A stretch of 64,000 bases of DNA from Oceanobacter sp. (GTDB taxonomy: Bacteria; Pseudomonadota; Gammaproteobacteria; Pseudomonadales; Oceanobacteraceae), in contig NVWL01000013.1 in the NCBI GenBank assembly GCA_002733645.1, positions 30,893-94,892 on the forward strand, read 5' to 3'. Of the stretch, positions 50,612 through 60,150 are shown in pieces. The first letter of the stretch is position 1. The number at the start of each line of letters is the position of its first letter. Made by a program: the position numbers and the translations under genes. Below the pieces are notes generated by a model. That model saw nothing but the letters and a program-made list of their open reading frames with translations. It had not been told where the DNA came from and did not search any database.

Positions 50612-53600
50612 TTAGAAAGCCCAGAAATCATCAAAATCTGGGAATACACCACGATCTTTCTGGGAGGACTCGCGCATGAAGCCTTTGCTCGCATCCGCCG
50701 GTTCAATATGCACCTCTGGGGCATTCGGGTCCGCCGCAGTGACGCTTGTGGCCAGCAGCCCAGAGGTATCGCTATCGACTCCGTTGATAATGCCATCTTC
50801 ATCGCGGTCGAAGGCGAGACGATATCCACTGCCCGGAGTAGCGCAAGTAAAGGTCACGCTATTGCCGGGAATCAGGGTGTTAAAACGTAAGCGTGTGAAG
50901 CTTGTGCTGTCGCCTTCTGCATCCGTGAACTTTCCATTTTGATTGAATATCCAGCTCTGTGACTCACCACCGATGACGCCATTAGCAATCAGGTCGCATT
51001 GCTGCTTACGCGGCCCGCCAGCTTGAGTGTGCAGTAGCGCTTGCGCCATCATCAATTCAACAAGTTCGGCATCACTCTGAGAGAAAAGGTTGAGTGTGGC
51101 TTGTTGGCCAACAATCGGTGCTAAGCCGGTTGATATTTGGGTGACGTAATCCATGACTTCTGGAATATCCGGGGTATCAACGTGGAACACGTTCAACGAT
51201 AAGAAGTTTTCAAGGGTATCAATGGCACCGTCGTGAGAAATACCAAAGCCCGTAACTTGATCACCCATTTGTTTTGCGGTGGATGTTCTTTCACGCAGTT
51301 TTAATCCATACATGCCGACACGAGTATATATGTTGCGTAGGTGTGCGACTTTCATATCTTGCGGGGTTTCAGTGCCTTCAAAGCTCATCAGAGTCGATGT
51401 GCCAAAACGTTCAATATCGGGTTCAACCTCATGACAGCCATTACAAGAAATCATAGCAACATTGCCGGTGCTCTCAGCTTTAAAGCCGGTGGATTTCTGG
51501 TTGAAGTAGATGTTCTCACCAAACTTTGCCGTCTCGGTGAGGGTGTCATCGAGATTGCGGTTGGGGTTAGGTGGATAGCGCATTTGTAAAACGAAATCAG
51601 CGAATTTATTCAGCTCTTCTTCTGTTGGTTCTTCTGCGCGTGCTAGCAGGCCGGTGAAAGCACCGCGAAATTCTTTAAACGCTGCACGTTCCAATGATTC
51701 GCCGTTGTAACGATCTTTACCGGTACGGTCGCCACGCCAATGCTGCGGGCCTTGGAACTCCATGCCACGCAATGATTGCGTTAACATTGGGCCTTTTAGC
51801 GGGTGATGGATTCGTAATGAGTTCATCTTCATAAAGAAGTTGACGTAATCACGCGGGTTATAAGTGAATTCTAAGTCAGGTTCGCCTAGGTCCCATGCGA
51901 TGCCATCCATATCACCGAATAAGTGACATGAACCACAGGATGAATCGCCACGCCCTGAGCTAAAGCGAGCGTCATATAAGAATGGACGACCTTCGGTAAT
52001 AAACTCCGGCTCTGGGTTGTACATAGCGATGCTGTTGATTTCTTCACGAGCCGCTATATCAATCACTGATACCGCGTTATTGAAGCGCGTTAGCACGTAC
52101 ATACGATCGCGAGCTTCATCCAGTGCAATGCCCGCCGGGCCACCACCGGAAACTTCAATGTGGTTTGCTACAGAGGGTGTGAACGAGCCATTTTCGAGTT
52201 CGCGTGTATTAAACACCCCAACTTTTGATGAACTGTAAGCTGCAACGTAGAGGTTTTTACCGGCGCTATCGACCACCATTTGCAGTGGCATGGCCAAGCT
52301 GCGCGCGTTTTCTGATGGCGAGCCGTCTGGGTTGGAGTCACGTAGATGTGAGTTCAAATCGCGAGGTGTCACGTCGCCGTCTTTAATCACGGTGATTTGG
52401 TTTTTGATAAAACGACCGCGTAGAGTTTGAACATCGCTGCGCTCACCGTGGCCTTCAAACTTCAGTTCGTTGCGAGCGTCCATATTACTAACGTACACCG
52501 CACCATTCACTGGGTTCACGGCGACGTTAAATAGCGCGTTACCAACACCAGAGTAGCGGCCAGTGGCTTTTGGATTTGATGCCATGGCATCAATTTCGAA
52601 CACGTCATAATCCGGCAAATCAAAGTAAATTTGGTGATCCCACTTGGTGCCATAGTAGTCGCGCCAGTTTCTGCCGTCGTACTTCACTATGACGCCAGTA
52701 TTTGGTGCAACCACACCATTCGCATCTGTGGTTGGGCCGGGTTTGCCATTAATGGTGCTGGTCTTGCCCCAAACACGGTAATTGTGTGCGGCGGTCGTAG
52801 TTTGGTTGCCAGATTTATAAATAGCGGCATACACGGTAGAGCCATCAGGCGTGACGGCTAAGCCACGTGGTGCCATACCGAATAAAGTCAGTACTTTTTC
52901 CGGGGACGAGCTGCCATAGCGGGCATCAAAAATCCATACATCAGCACGGTCTGTACTTGGTGTCATGGGGGCTAGTTCGGACGGTGAATGCTGACCTCGG
53001 TGTGCTGTGGATACGAACGCACGCGCATTGTTACGGCCAGCGAAGACGATATCTTGTGGCTCGTCACCAACATGAATAGTACGTTTTACATACGGGATAT
53101 AGGCATCCAGGTCGACGACGCTAATGTTGTCTGACAGCGTATTCACCACCCAGGCTTCATTGTCATTGCGCAAAGCGATGGCCACAGGCTCAAGACCCAC
53201 TGCAACACTATGCAGCAGTGTCGGTGTATTGCCGCTTACGTCGAAAATTTCTAATTTGCCATCCGGTGTATTTAGCGCGTACAGGCGCGAGTTATCTGAA
53301 TTCAGTACTAATGGGCGTACTTGTCCGGATTCAAAGTTGGTGTAAGACCCCTGAACCTTAATATCAATCGTGCCTTCTGTACTGCCATCAGCATTGTCAC
53401 TGGCGTTGAAGACAACGCGGTCGAAGCCTGTGTAGCCTTCATCAGGAATATAAATAAGATTGGGAGGCGTGCCTTCTAAGCGACCGTGAAGTGGCGCTTG
53501 GCTGATACTCCAAGTGATGTTGTTATCTGGCTCACCTTCAGGTGATACGTGTTTGGCGCGGAAATCAATCTCAATGCTTTGGTTGCGGAAGGTCGTAATA

Positions 53601-53830
53601 CCATAAGATTTAGCCTGTGGTATTTGGTAAGGGCGGATATGAGCGACGCCCGTAACAAAATCAGCAATGGCCGGGATTTGCAGAGCAACTTCAAGCGTAC
53701 TCTGCCAAGTGTCGCCATTTCTGGTGGCTGAGCCGGATACGCTCGCGTGGGTTGTTATAGCGGTTGCCAACAATCCTGCACTGCAGGCGGTCGACAGCAA
53801 AAGCTGACGCCAATGTTTGAGAGTAGTCAT
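50612..53830 (-). CDS. secreted beta-propeller / MauG-type diheme cytochrome fusion (paralogue 1)
   Basis: This protein has 1072 residues if started at ATG 53830 (MTTLKHWRQ), which gives a normal signal peptide ending THA; the frame extends upstream without one. Domains in order: a cadherin/Ig-like section (about 60-185), a YVTN-type propeller (190-640: RLYALNTPDGKLEIFDVSG; EAWVVNTLSDNISVVDL), then a MauG/cytochrome c peroxidase-like region with two heme sites (CGSCHLFGDMDG and CNGCHEVEPD). A calcium-loop-like DRDEDGIINGVD lies near the C-terminus. It probably acts in the periplasm or outside the cell as a peroxidase or oxidase. A paralogue of identical length lies at 56729-59947. Confidence 0.83.
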   Translation of the reverse strand: MTTLKHWRQLLLSTACSAGLLATAITTHASVSGSATRNGDTWQSTLEVALQIPAIADFVTGVAHIRPYQIPQAKSYGITTFRNQSIEIDFRAKHVSPEGEPDNNITWSISQAPLHGRLEGTPPNLIYIPDEGYTGFDRVVFNASDNADGSTEGTIDIKVQGSYTNFESGQVRPLVLNSDNSRLYALNTPDGKLEIFDVSGNTPTLLHSVAVGLEPVAIALRNDNEAWVVNTLSDNISVVDLDAYIPYVKRTIHVGDEPQDIVFAGRNNARAFVSTAHRGQHSPSELAPMTPSTDRADVWIFDARYGSSSPEKVLTLFGMAPRGLAVTPDGSTVYAAIYKSGNQTTTAAHNYRVWGKTSTINGKPGPTTDANGVVAPNTGVIVKYDGRNWRDYYGTKWDHQIYFDLPDYDVFEIDAMASNPKATGRYSGVGNALFNVAVNPVNGAVYVSNMDARNELKFEGHGERSDVQTLRGRFIKNQITVIKDGDVTPRDLNSHLRDSNPDGSPSENARSLAMPLQMVVDSAGKNLYVAAYSSSKVGVFNTRELENGSFTPSVANHIEVSGGGPAGIALDEARDRMYVLTRFNNAVSVIDIAAREEINSIAMYNPEPEFITEGRPFLYDARFSSGRGDSSCGSCHLFGDMDGIAWDLGEPDLEFTYNPRDYVNFFMKMNSLRIHHPLKGPMLTQSLRGMEFQGPQHWRGDRTGKDRYNGESLERAAFKEFRGAFTGLLARAEEPTEEELNKFADFVLQMRYPPNPNRNLDDTLTETAKFGENIYFNQKSTGFKAESTGNVAMISCNGCHEVEPDIERFGTSTLMSFEGTETPQDMKVAHLRNIYTRVGMYGLKLRERTSTAKQMGDQVTGFGISHDGAIDTLENFLSLNVFHVDTPDIPEVMDYVTQISTGLAPIVGQQATLNLFSQSDAELVELMMAQALLHTQAGGPRKQQCDLIANGVIGGESQSWIFNQNGKFTDAEGDSTSFTRLRFNTLIPGNSVTFTCATPGSGYRLAFDRDEDGIINGVDSDTSGLLATSVTAADPNAPEVHIEPADASKGFMRESSQKDRGVFPDFDDFWAF

Positions 53831-54121
53831 TTTAGATACCAGATTTGTTTTTATTGTTATTGATCTGTTCGGTGCGGGTTCAAGCACGAAAAGTCTCACC
53901 ACAGGATAAGAAAACTAGATAACTGTGAATAGGGCCAGATACACGACTGGCGCTGATCAATACATCTTTGGCCACTCAGGACGTCAATTGCTGCTATTCG
54001 TTTCAATGAATAAAAGTGCATGTCTTTTCGTGAGTACTGAGCGGTCTTTTGGCTGGTGGTTGTGACCTGCGCGCTCGAGTCCTTTATAATCTCCGCTTTT
54101 CAATATACTGAAGGTGAATGT

Positions 54122-54514
54122 GTGAAGGCGAAAACTTGCCTTAATATAGCGGCCGTGACTGGTTTTACCGGCGTCGCGTTTGGGGCCTTCGGCGCGCATG
54201 GCTTGAAGGGGCTGATCGATCCTGAATTGATGGCCGCTTATCAAACCGGTGTTTTGTATCATCTGGTTCATGCTGTGGTACTTCTCGCATTATCCGCTTG
54301 GCTGTTTGTGCGCCCGGCTTCTTGGATCAAGCGCAGTGCTTTTATGATGACGCTCGGCTTAATATTGTTTAGCGGCAGTCTCTACGCGATGGCGTTGACC
54401 GGAGAGCGTGCATTGGGAGTGATTACTCCTTTTGGTGGGGTTGCTTGGTTAATCGCGTGGTCATTTCTTATTCTTGCTGCGTTTCGCTTGCCAGAGTCAG
54501 AACCTGAGTCTTGA
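54122..54514 (+). CDS. DUF423 family membrane protein (YgdD-like)
   Basis: This 130-residue inner-membrane protein belongs to DUF423, with the signature GFTGVAFGAFGAHGLKGL and ERALGVITPFGGVAWLIAWSFLILAA. Four transmembrane helices are evident; function is unknown. I choose GTG 54122 with AAGGTG 5 bases upstream. The longer frame from 54056 adds a non-conserved tail and is unlikely. It begins a plus-strand block between the two large minus-strand paralogues. Confidence 0.88.
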   Translation: MKAKTCLNIAAVTGFTGVAFGAFGAHGLKGLIDPELMAAYQTGVLYHLVHAVVLLALSAWLFVRPASWIKRSAFMMTLGLILFSGSLYAMALTGERALGVITPFGGVAWLIAWSFLILAAFRLPESEPES

Positions 54515-54551
54515 GTGTTAAAAGTAGAATTTTGTTAAATAGGTGAAATGA

Positions 54552-55307
54552 GTGTCTGAACCGCATGATCCAAACGTTCTAAGTCAAACGACTTCAGAGC
54601 AAGAACCGGAAATGAATGAAGCGTCTGAAAAGCCGACGTACCGCCGTGGTATTAAGAGCTTTGTTATCCGCGCTGGTCGTTTAACCAAAGGTCAGCAAGG
54701 CGCACTTGATCGTCAGTGGTCGATTATGGGCTTAGAGCTAACGGATGGCCCTATAGTGCCATCTGAGGTCTTTGGTCGTGATAGCCATGTGGTGCTCGAA
54801 ATCGGTTATGGTATGGGGCAATCATTAGTCCAAATGGCGCAAGCCGCACCTGATAAAGACTTTATCGGTGTGGAAGTTCATTTGCCGGGTGTGGGGTCGT
54901 TATTAAATTTGGCTGAAGAAACCGGTGTTACGAACCTGCGCACCTATAAAGATGATGCGATTGAAGTGTTGAAGCTGATTCCAGACAACAGCATAGACAC
55001 CGTACAGCTATTTTTCCCTGATCCTTGGCATAAGAAAAAACATCACAAGCGTCGTATCGTGCAGCCTGAATTTGCCGATACTCTTCGTCGTATTTTGAAA
55101 GACGGCGGTGTGTTTCATATGGCCACTGATTGGGAAAACTACGCCGAACACATGATGGAAGTCATGGAAGCACAGTCTGGATATGAAAATATCGTGGGTA
55201 AAGATCAATACGTCCCTCGTCCTGAGCATCGCCCGCTGACCAAGTTTGAAAAGCGCGGCGAAAATAAAGGCCACGGTGTATGGGATTTAATGTTTAAAAA
55301 AATCTAA
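54552..55307 (+). CDS. trmB: tRNA (guanine-N7-)-methyltransferase
   Basis: This 251-residue enzyme methylates G46 in the tRNA variable loop using S-adenosylmethionine. The SAM site [16 protein letters not shown], the [30 protein letters not shown] core and the [11 protein letters not shown]-terminal motif are all present. The start is GTG 54552 with AGGTG upstream; the ATG at 54548 is out of frame. It follows the DUF423 gene by 37 bases. Confidence 0.96.
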   Translation: MSEPHDPNVLSQTTSEQEPEMNEASEKPTYRRGIKSFVIRAGRLTKGQQGALDRQWSIMGLELTDGPIVPSEVFGRDSHVVLEIGYGMGQSLVQMAQAAPDKDFIGVEVHLPGVGSLLNLAEETGVTNLRTYKDDAIEVLKLIPDNSIDTVQLFFPDPWHKKKHHKRRIVQPEFADTLRRILKDGGVFHMATDWENYAEHMMEVMEAQSGYENIVGKDQYVPRPEHRPLTKFEKRGENKGHGVWDLMFKKI

Positions 55308-55403
55308 GAACTAGGTTGTGCTTGTTTCGGCGTTAGACGTACGCGAGATGATTAATTATTAAATATATTGTAGGCAAACTGTGCCTGAGAAATTGGAGTT
55401 TTT

Positions 55404-55694
55404 ATGTTGAAAAAAGATAAAGAAAAAGTATTTGGTGGCGACTGGACGGAAGAACAATTACGCGAGTTTTTAACCGCAGAAAGCTATGACGGTACGGATC
55501 AAGATTACCTTGCAGCTATTCGCGCATACCGCCACATGTTGCCAGAAACTTTTGCAGCCTACATTGCTCTATATAAAGCAGAAGGTCATAACCTTGAAGC
55601 CAAAGGTGCCGATGGCAAAACCCTGTTTGAAACGATGAATGGCCATACTCAAGGTCAAGAGTATGCGAGCATTTTAAAAGCGGCGATGGCATAA
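55404..55694 (+). CDS. PA4642-like small protein
   Basis: This 96-residue soluble protein begins KKDKEKVFGGDWTEEQLREFL and ends with an ankyrin-like NLEAKGADGKTLFETMNGHTQGQEYASILK segment. It resembles the PA4642 family of uncharacterised gammaproteobacterial proteins, from memory. TTGGAG lies about 10 bases upstream of the ATG, adequate for translation. No function is known. It sits 96 bases after trmB and may have its own promoter. Confidence 0.6.
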   Translation: MLKKDKEKVFGGDWTEEQLREFLTAESYDGTDQDYLAAIRAYRHMLPETFAAYIALYKAEGHNLEAKGADGKTLFETMNGHTQGQEYASILKAAMA

Positions 55695-55758
55695 AGCACG
55701 CTGGATAGCCTAATCTGAATTTTGGTCACTGTTAGTCATAAAATAAGAAGGAACGACA

Positions 55759-56640
55759 ATGAAGCCACTTAAATTAGCGTTAACCATCGCCGCCTTGCCA
55801 TTTACCGGTGTTTTACTTGGCTGCAGTGCGAACAGTGATACGGAAGAAAACCCAGATTTATTTCCGCAAAATCTTACTGAATTCACCCTCGATGATTATC
55901 GTGTGGCGAGTGAGAGTACAGATCAAAATTCATTGATTGGTACTTGGGTGGGTGTGACGGATATTCAATACACCTACTTTGAGCAAGAGGGAAGTGACCC
56001 TGTAGAAGATCCTCGTACTTTTGAAAGCCGTCGCGAGTTTATGGTTATCCGTAAGAAAACCGGATCAGAAGATCTGGAAATCAGCTCATGCAATGGTGGC
56101 TTCCGGAGTGTAACGGCCGTGTCGGCTGACAGCGTTGCGACGTTCCGAGGCAATTTTACTCGCGGCTCGAACAACAGTTTATTGATCCCTAGTGTGTCTA
56201 CCAGTGGTGAAGACGAAGACACCAAAATCTCTGTAACAGCGGTTGTGTCTGGTGAGTTTATCAAGGTGTCAGATACTGCTGGAGCATTGGGAAGTGCGAC
56301 TTGGAATTGGGCGGACATACAAGGCAAAGTGTTTTCTGAGGATATTTTTTGCGCGGGCCTAAATAACCTTGAAGGTGGCAATCAGAAAATCTCAGCGGGG
56401 ATGAAAGAAGGTTCGTCATTGCTTTTTTCGCAAGAGTCGTTCGTCGCGCAAACAGACCTAGTGTTTGACGATACTCAAACCAATAAACGTCATACCGCCG
56501 AAGATTTACCAGAGGACTTTAGCTTCGAAATTTCTGATTCAGATTCTGCTGGATTATCGTTTACCTTCTCAATTCAAAATACTCCCGGAAATACTGAAAC
56601 CGTTGTTGGCTCTGGTAATTTTTCTGTGACATTACCATAA
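55759..56640 (+). CDS. hypothetical lipoprotein
   Basis: This 293-residue lipoprotein has a signal peptide with lipobox VLLGC (Cys near residue 22), then an acidic beta-rich mature domain with no family I recognise (SLIGTWVGVTDIQYTYFEQEG; FRGNFTRGSNNSLLIPS). It may be a lipocalin-like or calycin-like fold given the early GTW motif, but this is weak. AAGGAA precedes the ATG. The gene ends at a bidirectional terminator facing the second diheme paralogue. Confidence 0.7.
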   Translation: MKPLKLALTIAALPFTGVLLGCSANSDTEENPDLFPQNLTEFTLDDYRVASESTDQNSLIGTWVGVTDIQYTYFEQEGSDPVEDPRTFESRREFMVIRKKTGSEDLEISSCNGGFRSVTAVSADSVATFRGNFTRGSNNSLLIPSVSTSGEDEDTKISVTAVVSGEFIKVSDTAGALGSATWNWADIQGKVFSEDIFCAGLNNLEGGNQKISAGMKEGSSLLFSQESFVAQTDLVFDDTQTNKRHTAEDLPEDFSFEISDSDSAGLSFTFSIQNTPGNTETVVGSGNFSVTLP

Positions 56641-56665
56641 CGTTTAATGGCTAATAATTGAGAAT

Positions 56666-56696
56666 AAAAAATGCCGCTCAATTGAGCGGCATTTTT
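56666..56696. terminator. bidirectional intrinsic terminator
   Basis: A perfect palindrome centred on CTCAATTGAG, with arms AAAATGCCG and CGGCATTTT, flanked by A and T runs. It sits between convergent genes. Confidence 0.93.
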
Positions 56697-56728
56697 ATGT
56701 GCCTTAAATGTTAATTCATCTACCGACG

Positions 56729-59700
56729 TTACGAACCAAACGGCCAGTAGTAATTAAAGTCCGGGAAGCGGCCATTGGCTTTTTGTGCAGCTTCACGATC
56801 GTACCCATTGCCTTCAGCCGGAACCATGACATCTTGCTCTGGTGCTGCGTTAGGATTCATAGGTTGAATGCTGGTTTCAGCGCGCCCCATAATTAAAGCG
56901 TCTTCAGAATTCAGTGTACCGTCTTCGTCACGATCCAGTGCAACGCGCATACCGCTCCCTGGAGGCGCACACAGATACGTTAAGCTGTTGCCATTATCCA
57001 TCGCCAACGCACGTAAGGCTTGGTCGCTACTGAATTCACCGTCATCCGACATAAACTCGCCACTGTTTTGCATTAGCCAAGCCGAGTTTTCACCATCAAC
57101 AACGCCATGAACCACGAGGTCACACTGCTGCTTGTTCGGGCCACCTGTTTGAGTATGGGCAAGCGCTTGCGAAATCATTAGATCAATTAACCCCTGATCC
57201 GACTGCTGCTCAGCATTGATGGTCACCTGCTGTCCAACGATAGGCGCTAGCCCTGTCGGTACTTGTGTTACAAACTCAAAGACTCCCGGCACGTCTTCTA
57301 GATCAACGTGGAATACACTGACCGTTAGGAAGGTTTCCATGGTATCAACGGCACCATCATGAGATAAGCCATAGCCAGTGACTTGATCGCCCATGTGTTT
57401 GCTGGTGGAGGTGTCTTCACGGAAGACTTGGCCAAACATACCGACCCGGGAATAGACGTTGCGTAGGTGTGGCACTTTAAAGTCTTGTGGGTTTTCGGTG
57501 CCTTCAAAACTCATCAGTGTATTAGTACCAAAACGTTCAATATCCATATCCACTTCATGACAGTGGTTACAGGTTTGCTTGGCAATATCTCCTTTTGATT
57601 TAAAGCCCGTGGTGCGCTCATTAAAGTAAACCTCGGCACCTGCCGCCGCTTTGGCGGTTAGGGTGTCATCAAGATTACGATTTGGATTGGGTGGGTAACG
57701 AAGCTGTAAAACAAAATCGGCAAACTTATTCATCTGCTCTTCTGTTGGTTGTTCTGCACGGCCAAGTAATTCAGTAAATGCGCCACGGAATTCTTTAAAG
57801 GCGGCTTTTTCTAACGACTCACCGTTTTCACGATACGCACCAGTGCGGTCGCCACGCCAGTGTTGTGGCCCTTGGAATTCAAGGCCACGGAAGGATTGAG
57901 TGAGCATTGGTCCTTTTAATGGGTGATGCACACGCAGTGCGTTCATCTTTACAAACTCATCAGCGTACCCGCGCGGGTTTTCTGTCCAGTTCATATCGGG
58001 ATTCCCCAATTCCCATGCGAGGCCATCCATGTCTCCAAACAGGTGACATGATCCACAAGACGCATCACCACGCCCAGAACTGAAGCGTGCATCGTATAAG
58101 AACGGGCGACCTTCGGTGACGAAATCAGGCTCAGGGTTGTACATTTCAACGCTGGCAATTTCTTCACGGGCCGCAATGTCAACCACGGCAATAGAGTTAT
58201 TAAAGCGCGTTAAGACGTACATGCGATTTTTGTTTTCGTCTAACACGATGCCCGCAGGGCCGCCGCCAGAGACTTCAATTTGGTCATTCTCTGATGGCGT
58301 AAAGGTGCCTTTTTCAAGTTGCTCGGTATTAAAAATACCCACTTTAGATGAGCTGAAGGCGGCAACGTATAAGTTTTCGCCGCTTGAATCGACCACCATC
58401 TCTAGTGGCATGGCTAAACTTTTGTTGTTGTCGGAATTAGAACCTTCGGGGCGGTTATCACTTAAGTGGCTGTTTAGATCGCGTGGAGTGACCTTGTTAC
58501 CATCAATGACAGTAATTTGGTTTTGAATAAAACGTCCGCGTAATGTTTGAACGTCACTGCGATGGCCGTGGCCTTCAAATTTCAACTCGTTACGCGCGTC
58601 CATATTGGATACATACACGTTGCCGTTGCTTGGGTTGACGACCATATTAAACAGCGCATTGCCGACACCAGAGTGGCGTTTTGTCCACGTTGGTGAAGAG
58701 GCCATCGCGTCAATTTCGAAAACGTCGTAATCCGGCAGATCAAAATAAACCTGACGGTTCCAGTTTGTGCCGTACCAGTCACGCCATTTCCTGCCGTCGT
58801 GTTTTACGATGACTCCAGAGTTAGGAGCAACCGCACCTCCAGCATCGGTATCTGGGCCGGGTTTACCATTAATGGTGCTGGTACGACCAAATAAGCGGTA
58901 GTTGTGGGCTGCGATAGTGGTCTGGTTACCTGATTTATAAATTGCGGCGTAAACCTTTTTACCATCTGGTGTCACGGCTAAGGCGCGTGGAGCCATACCA
59001 AATAATGTAATGACTTTTTCAGGCGTATTGCTGGCAGAGGTGGTGTCAAACACCCAGACATCCGCACGGTCAACACTTGGCGTCATGGATTCCAGGTCCG
59101 ACGGAGAATGCTGGCCACGGTGTGCCGTAGTAATAAAAGCACGGTTACGGTTGTTTCCTGCAAAGACAATGTCTTGCGGTTCATCACCGACTTGCAGGGT
59201 ACGCTTCACATAAGGCGTTTGCGCGCTAAGATCGACGATACTGATGTTGTCTGACAGGGTGTTAACAATCCAAGCTTCACTGTCGTTTAATAATTGAATA
59301 GCGACAGGCTCAAGGCCTACCGGAATCGAATGAATGAGTTCAGGCAGCTCCCCCGTAGTATCAAAGACTTCAAGCTTTCCATCGGGCGTGTTTAGCGCAT
59401 ACAAACGAGAATGATCTGAGTTCATTGCCAACGGACGTACAGGGCCGCTTTCAAAGGTGGTAAATGATCCCTGAACTTTGATATCAATAGTGCCTTCGGT
59501 GCTGCCATCAACACCGTCGTCTACTTTAAAGATGACTTTATCAAAGCCGGTGTAATCGGCGTCTGGCACGTAGGTCAGATTAGGAGCTGTTCCTTCAAGG
59601 GTACCGTGCATAGGCGCTTGAAGAATGGACCAAGCTACATTGTTATCAACAACGCCGTCGGCGTCTAAATGTTTGGCGGTCAGCTCAAGGCGGATGGCTT

Positions 59701-59947
59701 GGTCACGGAATGTGGTTAAACCATGAGATCTAGCTTGGGGTGTTTGAAAGGGGCGAATGTTATTGGCTTCGTTAATCGCATCTGCAGCGAAACCAAAACT
59801 AAGGAAAAATTCTGCGGTTGATTGCCACAAATCGCCGTTGAGTGTGCCTGGGCCTGTTACGTCCGCTGAGGAAATGGATGTACCGAGCAGGCCTGTGCTG
59901 AGAACAGAGGCAATAAGCGTCTGCTTCAACCTAGATGATGAAGTCAT
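56729..59947 (-). CDS. secreted beta-propeller / MauG-type diheme cytochrome fusion (paralogue 2)
   Basis: This 1072-residue exported protein (signal peptide ending SISSA) has the same domain order as its paralogue at 50612-53830: Ig/cadherin-like section, YVTN-type propeller, and MauG-like region with heme sites CGSCHLFGDMDG and CNHCHEVDMD, then a calcium-loop-like DRDEDGTLNSED. The two are similar along their whole length, so they arose by duplication, and each keeps both hemes. The propeller may bind a substrate or partner for the diheme domain. The C-termini differ (FPDFNYYWPFGS here, FPDFDDFWAF there). No partner gene is visible on either side. Confidence 0.83.
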   Translation of the reverse strand: MTSSSRLKQTLIASVLSTGLLGTSISSADVTGPGTLNGDLWQSTAEFFLSFGFAADAINEANNIRPFQTPQARSHGLTTFRDQAIRLELTAKHLDADGVVDNNVAWSILQAPMHGTLEGTAPNLTYVPDADYTGFDKVIFKVDDGVDGSTEGTIDIKVQGSFTTFESGPVRPLAMNSDHSRLYALNTPDGKLEVFDTTGELPELIHSIPVGLEPVAIQLLNDSEAWIVNTLSDNISIVDLSAQTPYVKRTLQVGDEPQDIVFAGNNRNRAFITTAHRGQHSPSDLESMTPSVDRADVWVFDTTSASNTPEKVITLFGMAPRALAVTPDGKKVYAAIYKSGNQTTIAAHNYRLFGRTSTINGKPGPDTDAGGAVAPNSGVIVKHDGRKWRDWYGTNWNRQVYFDLPDYDVFEIDAMASSPTWTKRHSGVGNALFNMVVNPSNGNVYVSNMDARNELKFEGHGHRSDVQTLRGRFIQNQITVIDGNKVTPRDLNSHLSDNRPEGSNSDNNKSLAMPLEMVVDSSGENLYVAAFSSSKVGIFNTEQLEKGTFTPSENDQIEVSGGGPAGIVLDENKNRMYVLTRFNNSIAVVDIAAREEIASVEMYNPEPDFVTEGRPFLYDARFSSGRGDASCGSCHLFGDMDGLAWELGNPDMNWTENPRGYADEFVKMNALRVHHPLKGPMLTQSFRGLEFQGPQHWRGDRTGAYRENGESLEKAAFKEFRGAFTELLGRAEQPTEEQMNKFADFVLQLRYPPNPNRNLDDTLTAKAAAGAEVYFNERTTGFKSKGDIAKQTCNHCHEVDMDIERFGTNTLMSFEGTENPQDFKVPHLRNVYSRVGMFGQVFREDTSTSKHMGDQVTGYGLSHDGAVDTMETFLTVSVFHVDLEDVPGVFEFVTQVPTGLAPIVGQQVTINAEQQSDQGLIDLMISQALAHTQTGGPNKQQCDLVVHGVVDGENSAWLMQNSGEFMSDDGEFSSDQALRALAMDNGNSLTYLCAPPGSGMRVALDRDEDGTLNSEDALIMGRAETSIQPMNPNAAPEQDVMVPAEGNGYDREAAQKANGRFPDFNYYWPFGS

Positions 59948-60150
59948 AGGTTAACCCTTGAATATTATTATTTTTATAGTCCGGATTTACACTAGGAAGC
60001 CGGATGACCCTTCACAGTATGCGCTTCGATACAGTGACGCAACGCACAGTTTTACCTTGGCTTGGAGGGTGGTATTCGTACGTTATTGGTGAGATGTAAG
60101 CGGCCAGATGTGGCGTACATTCTGGCCAGGCAGAGGGTTAAGCTTGTATT

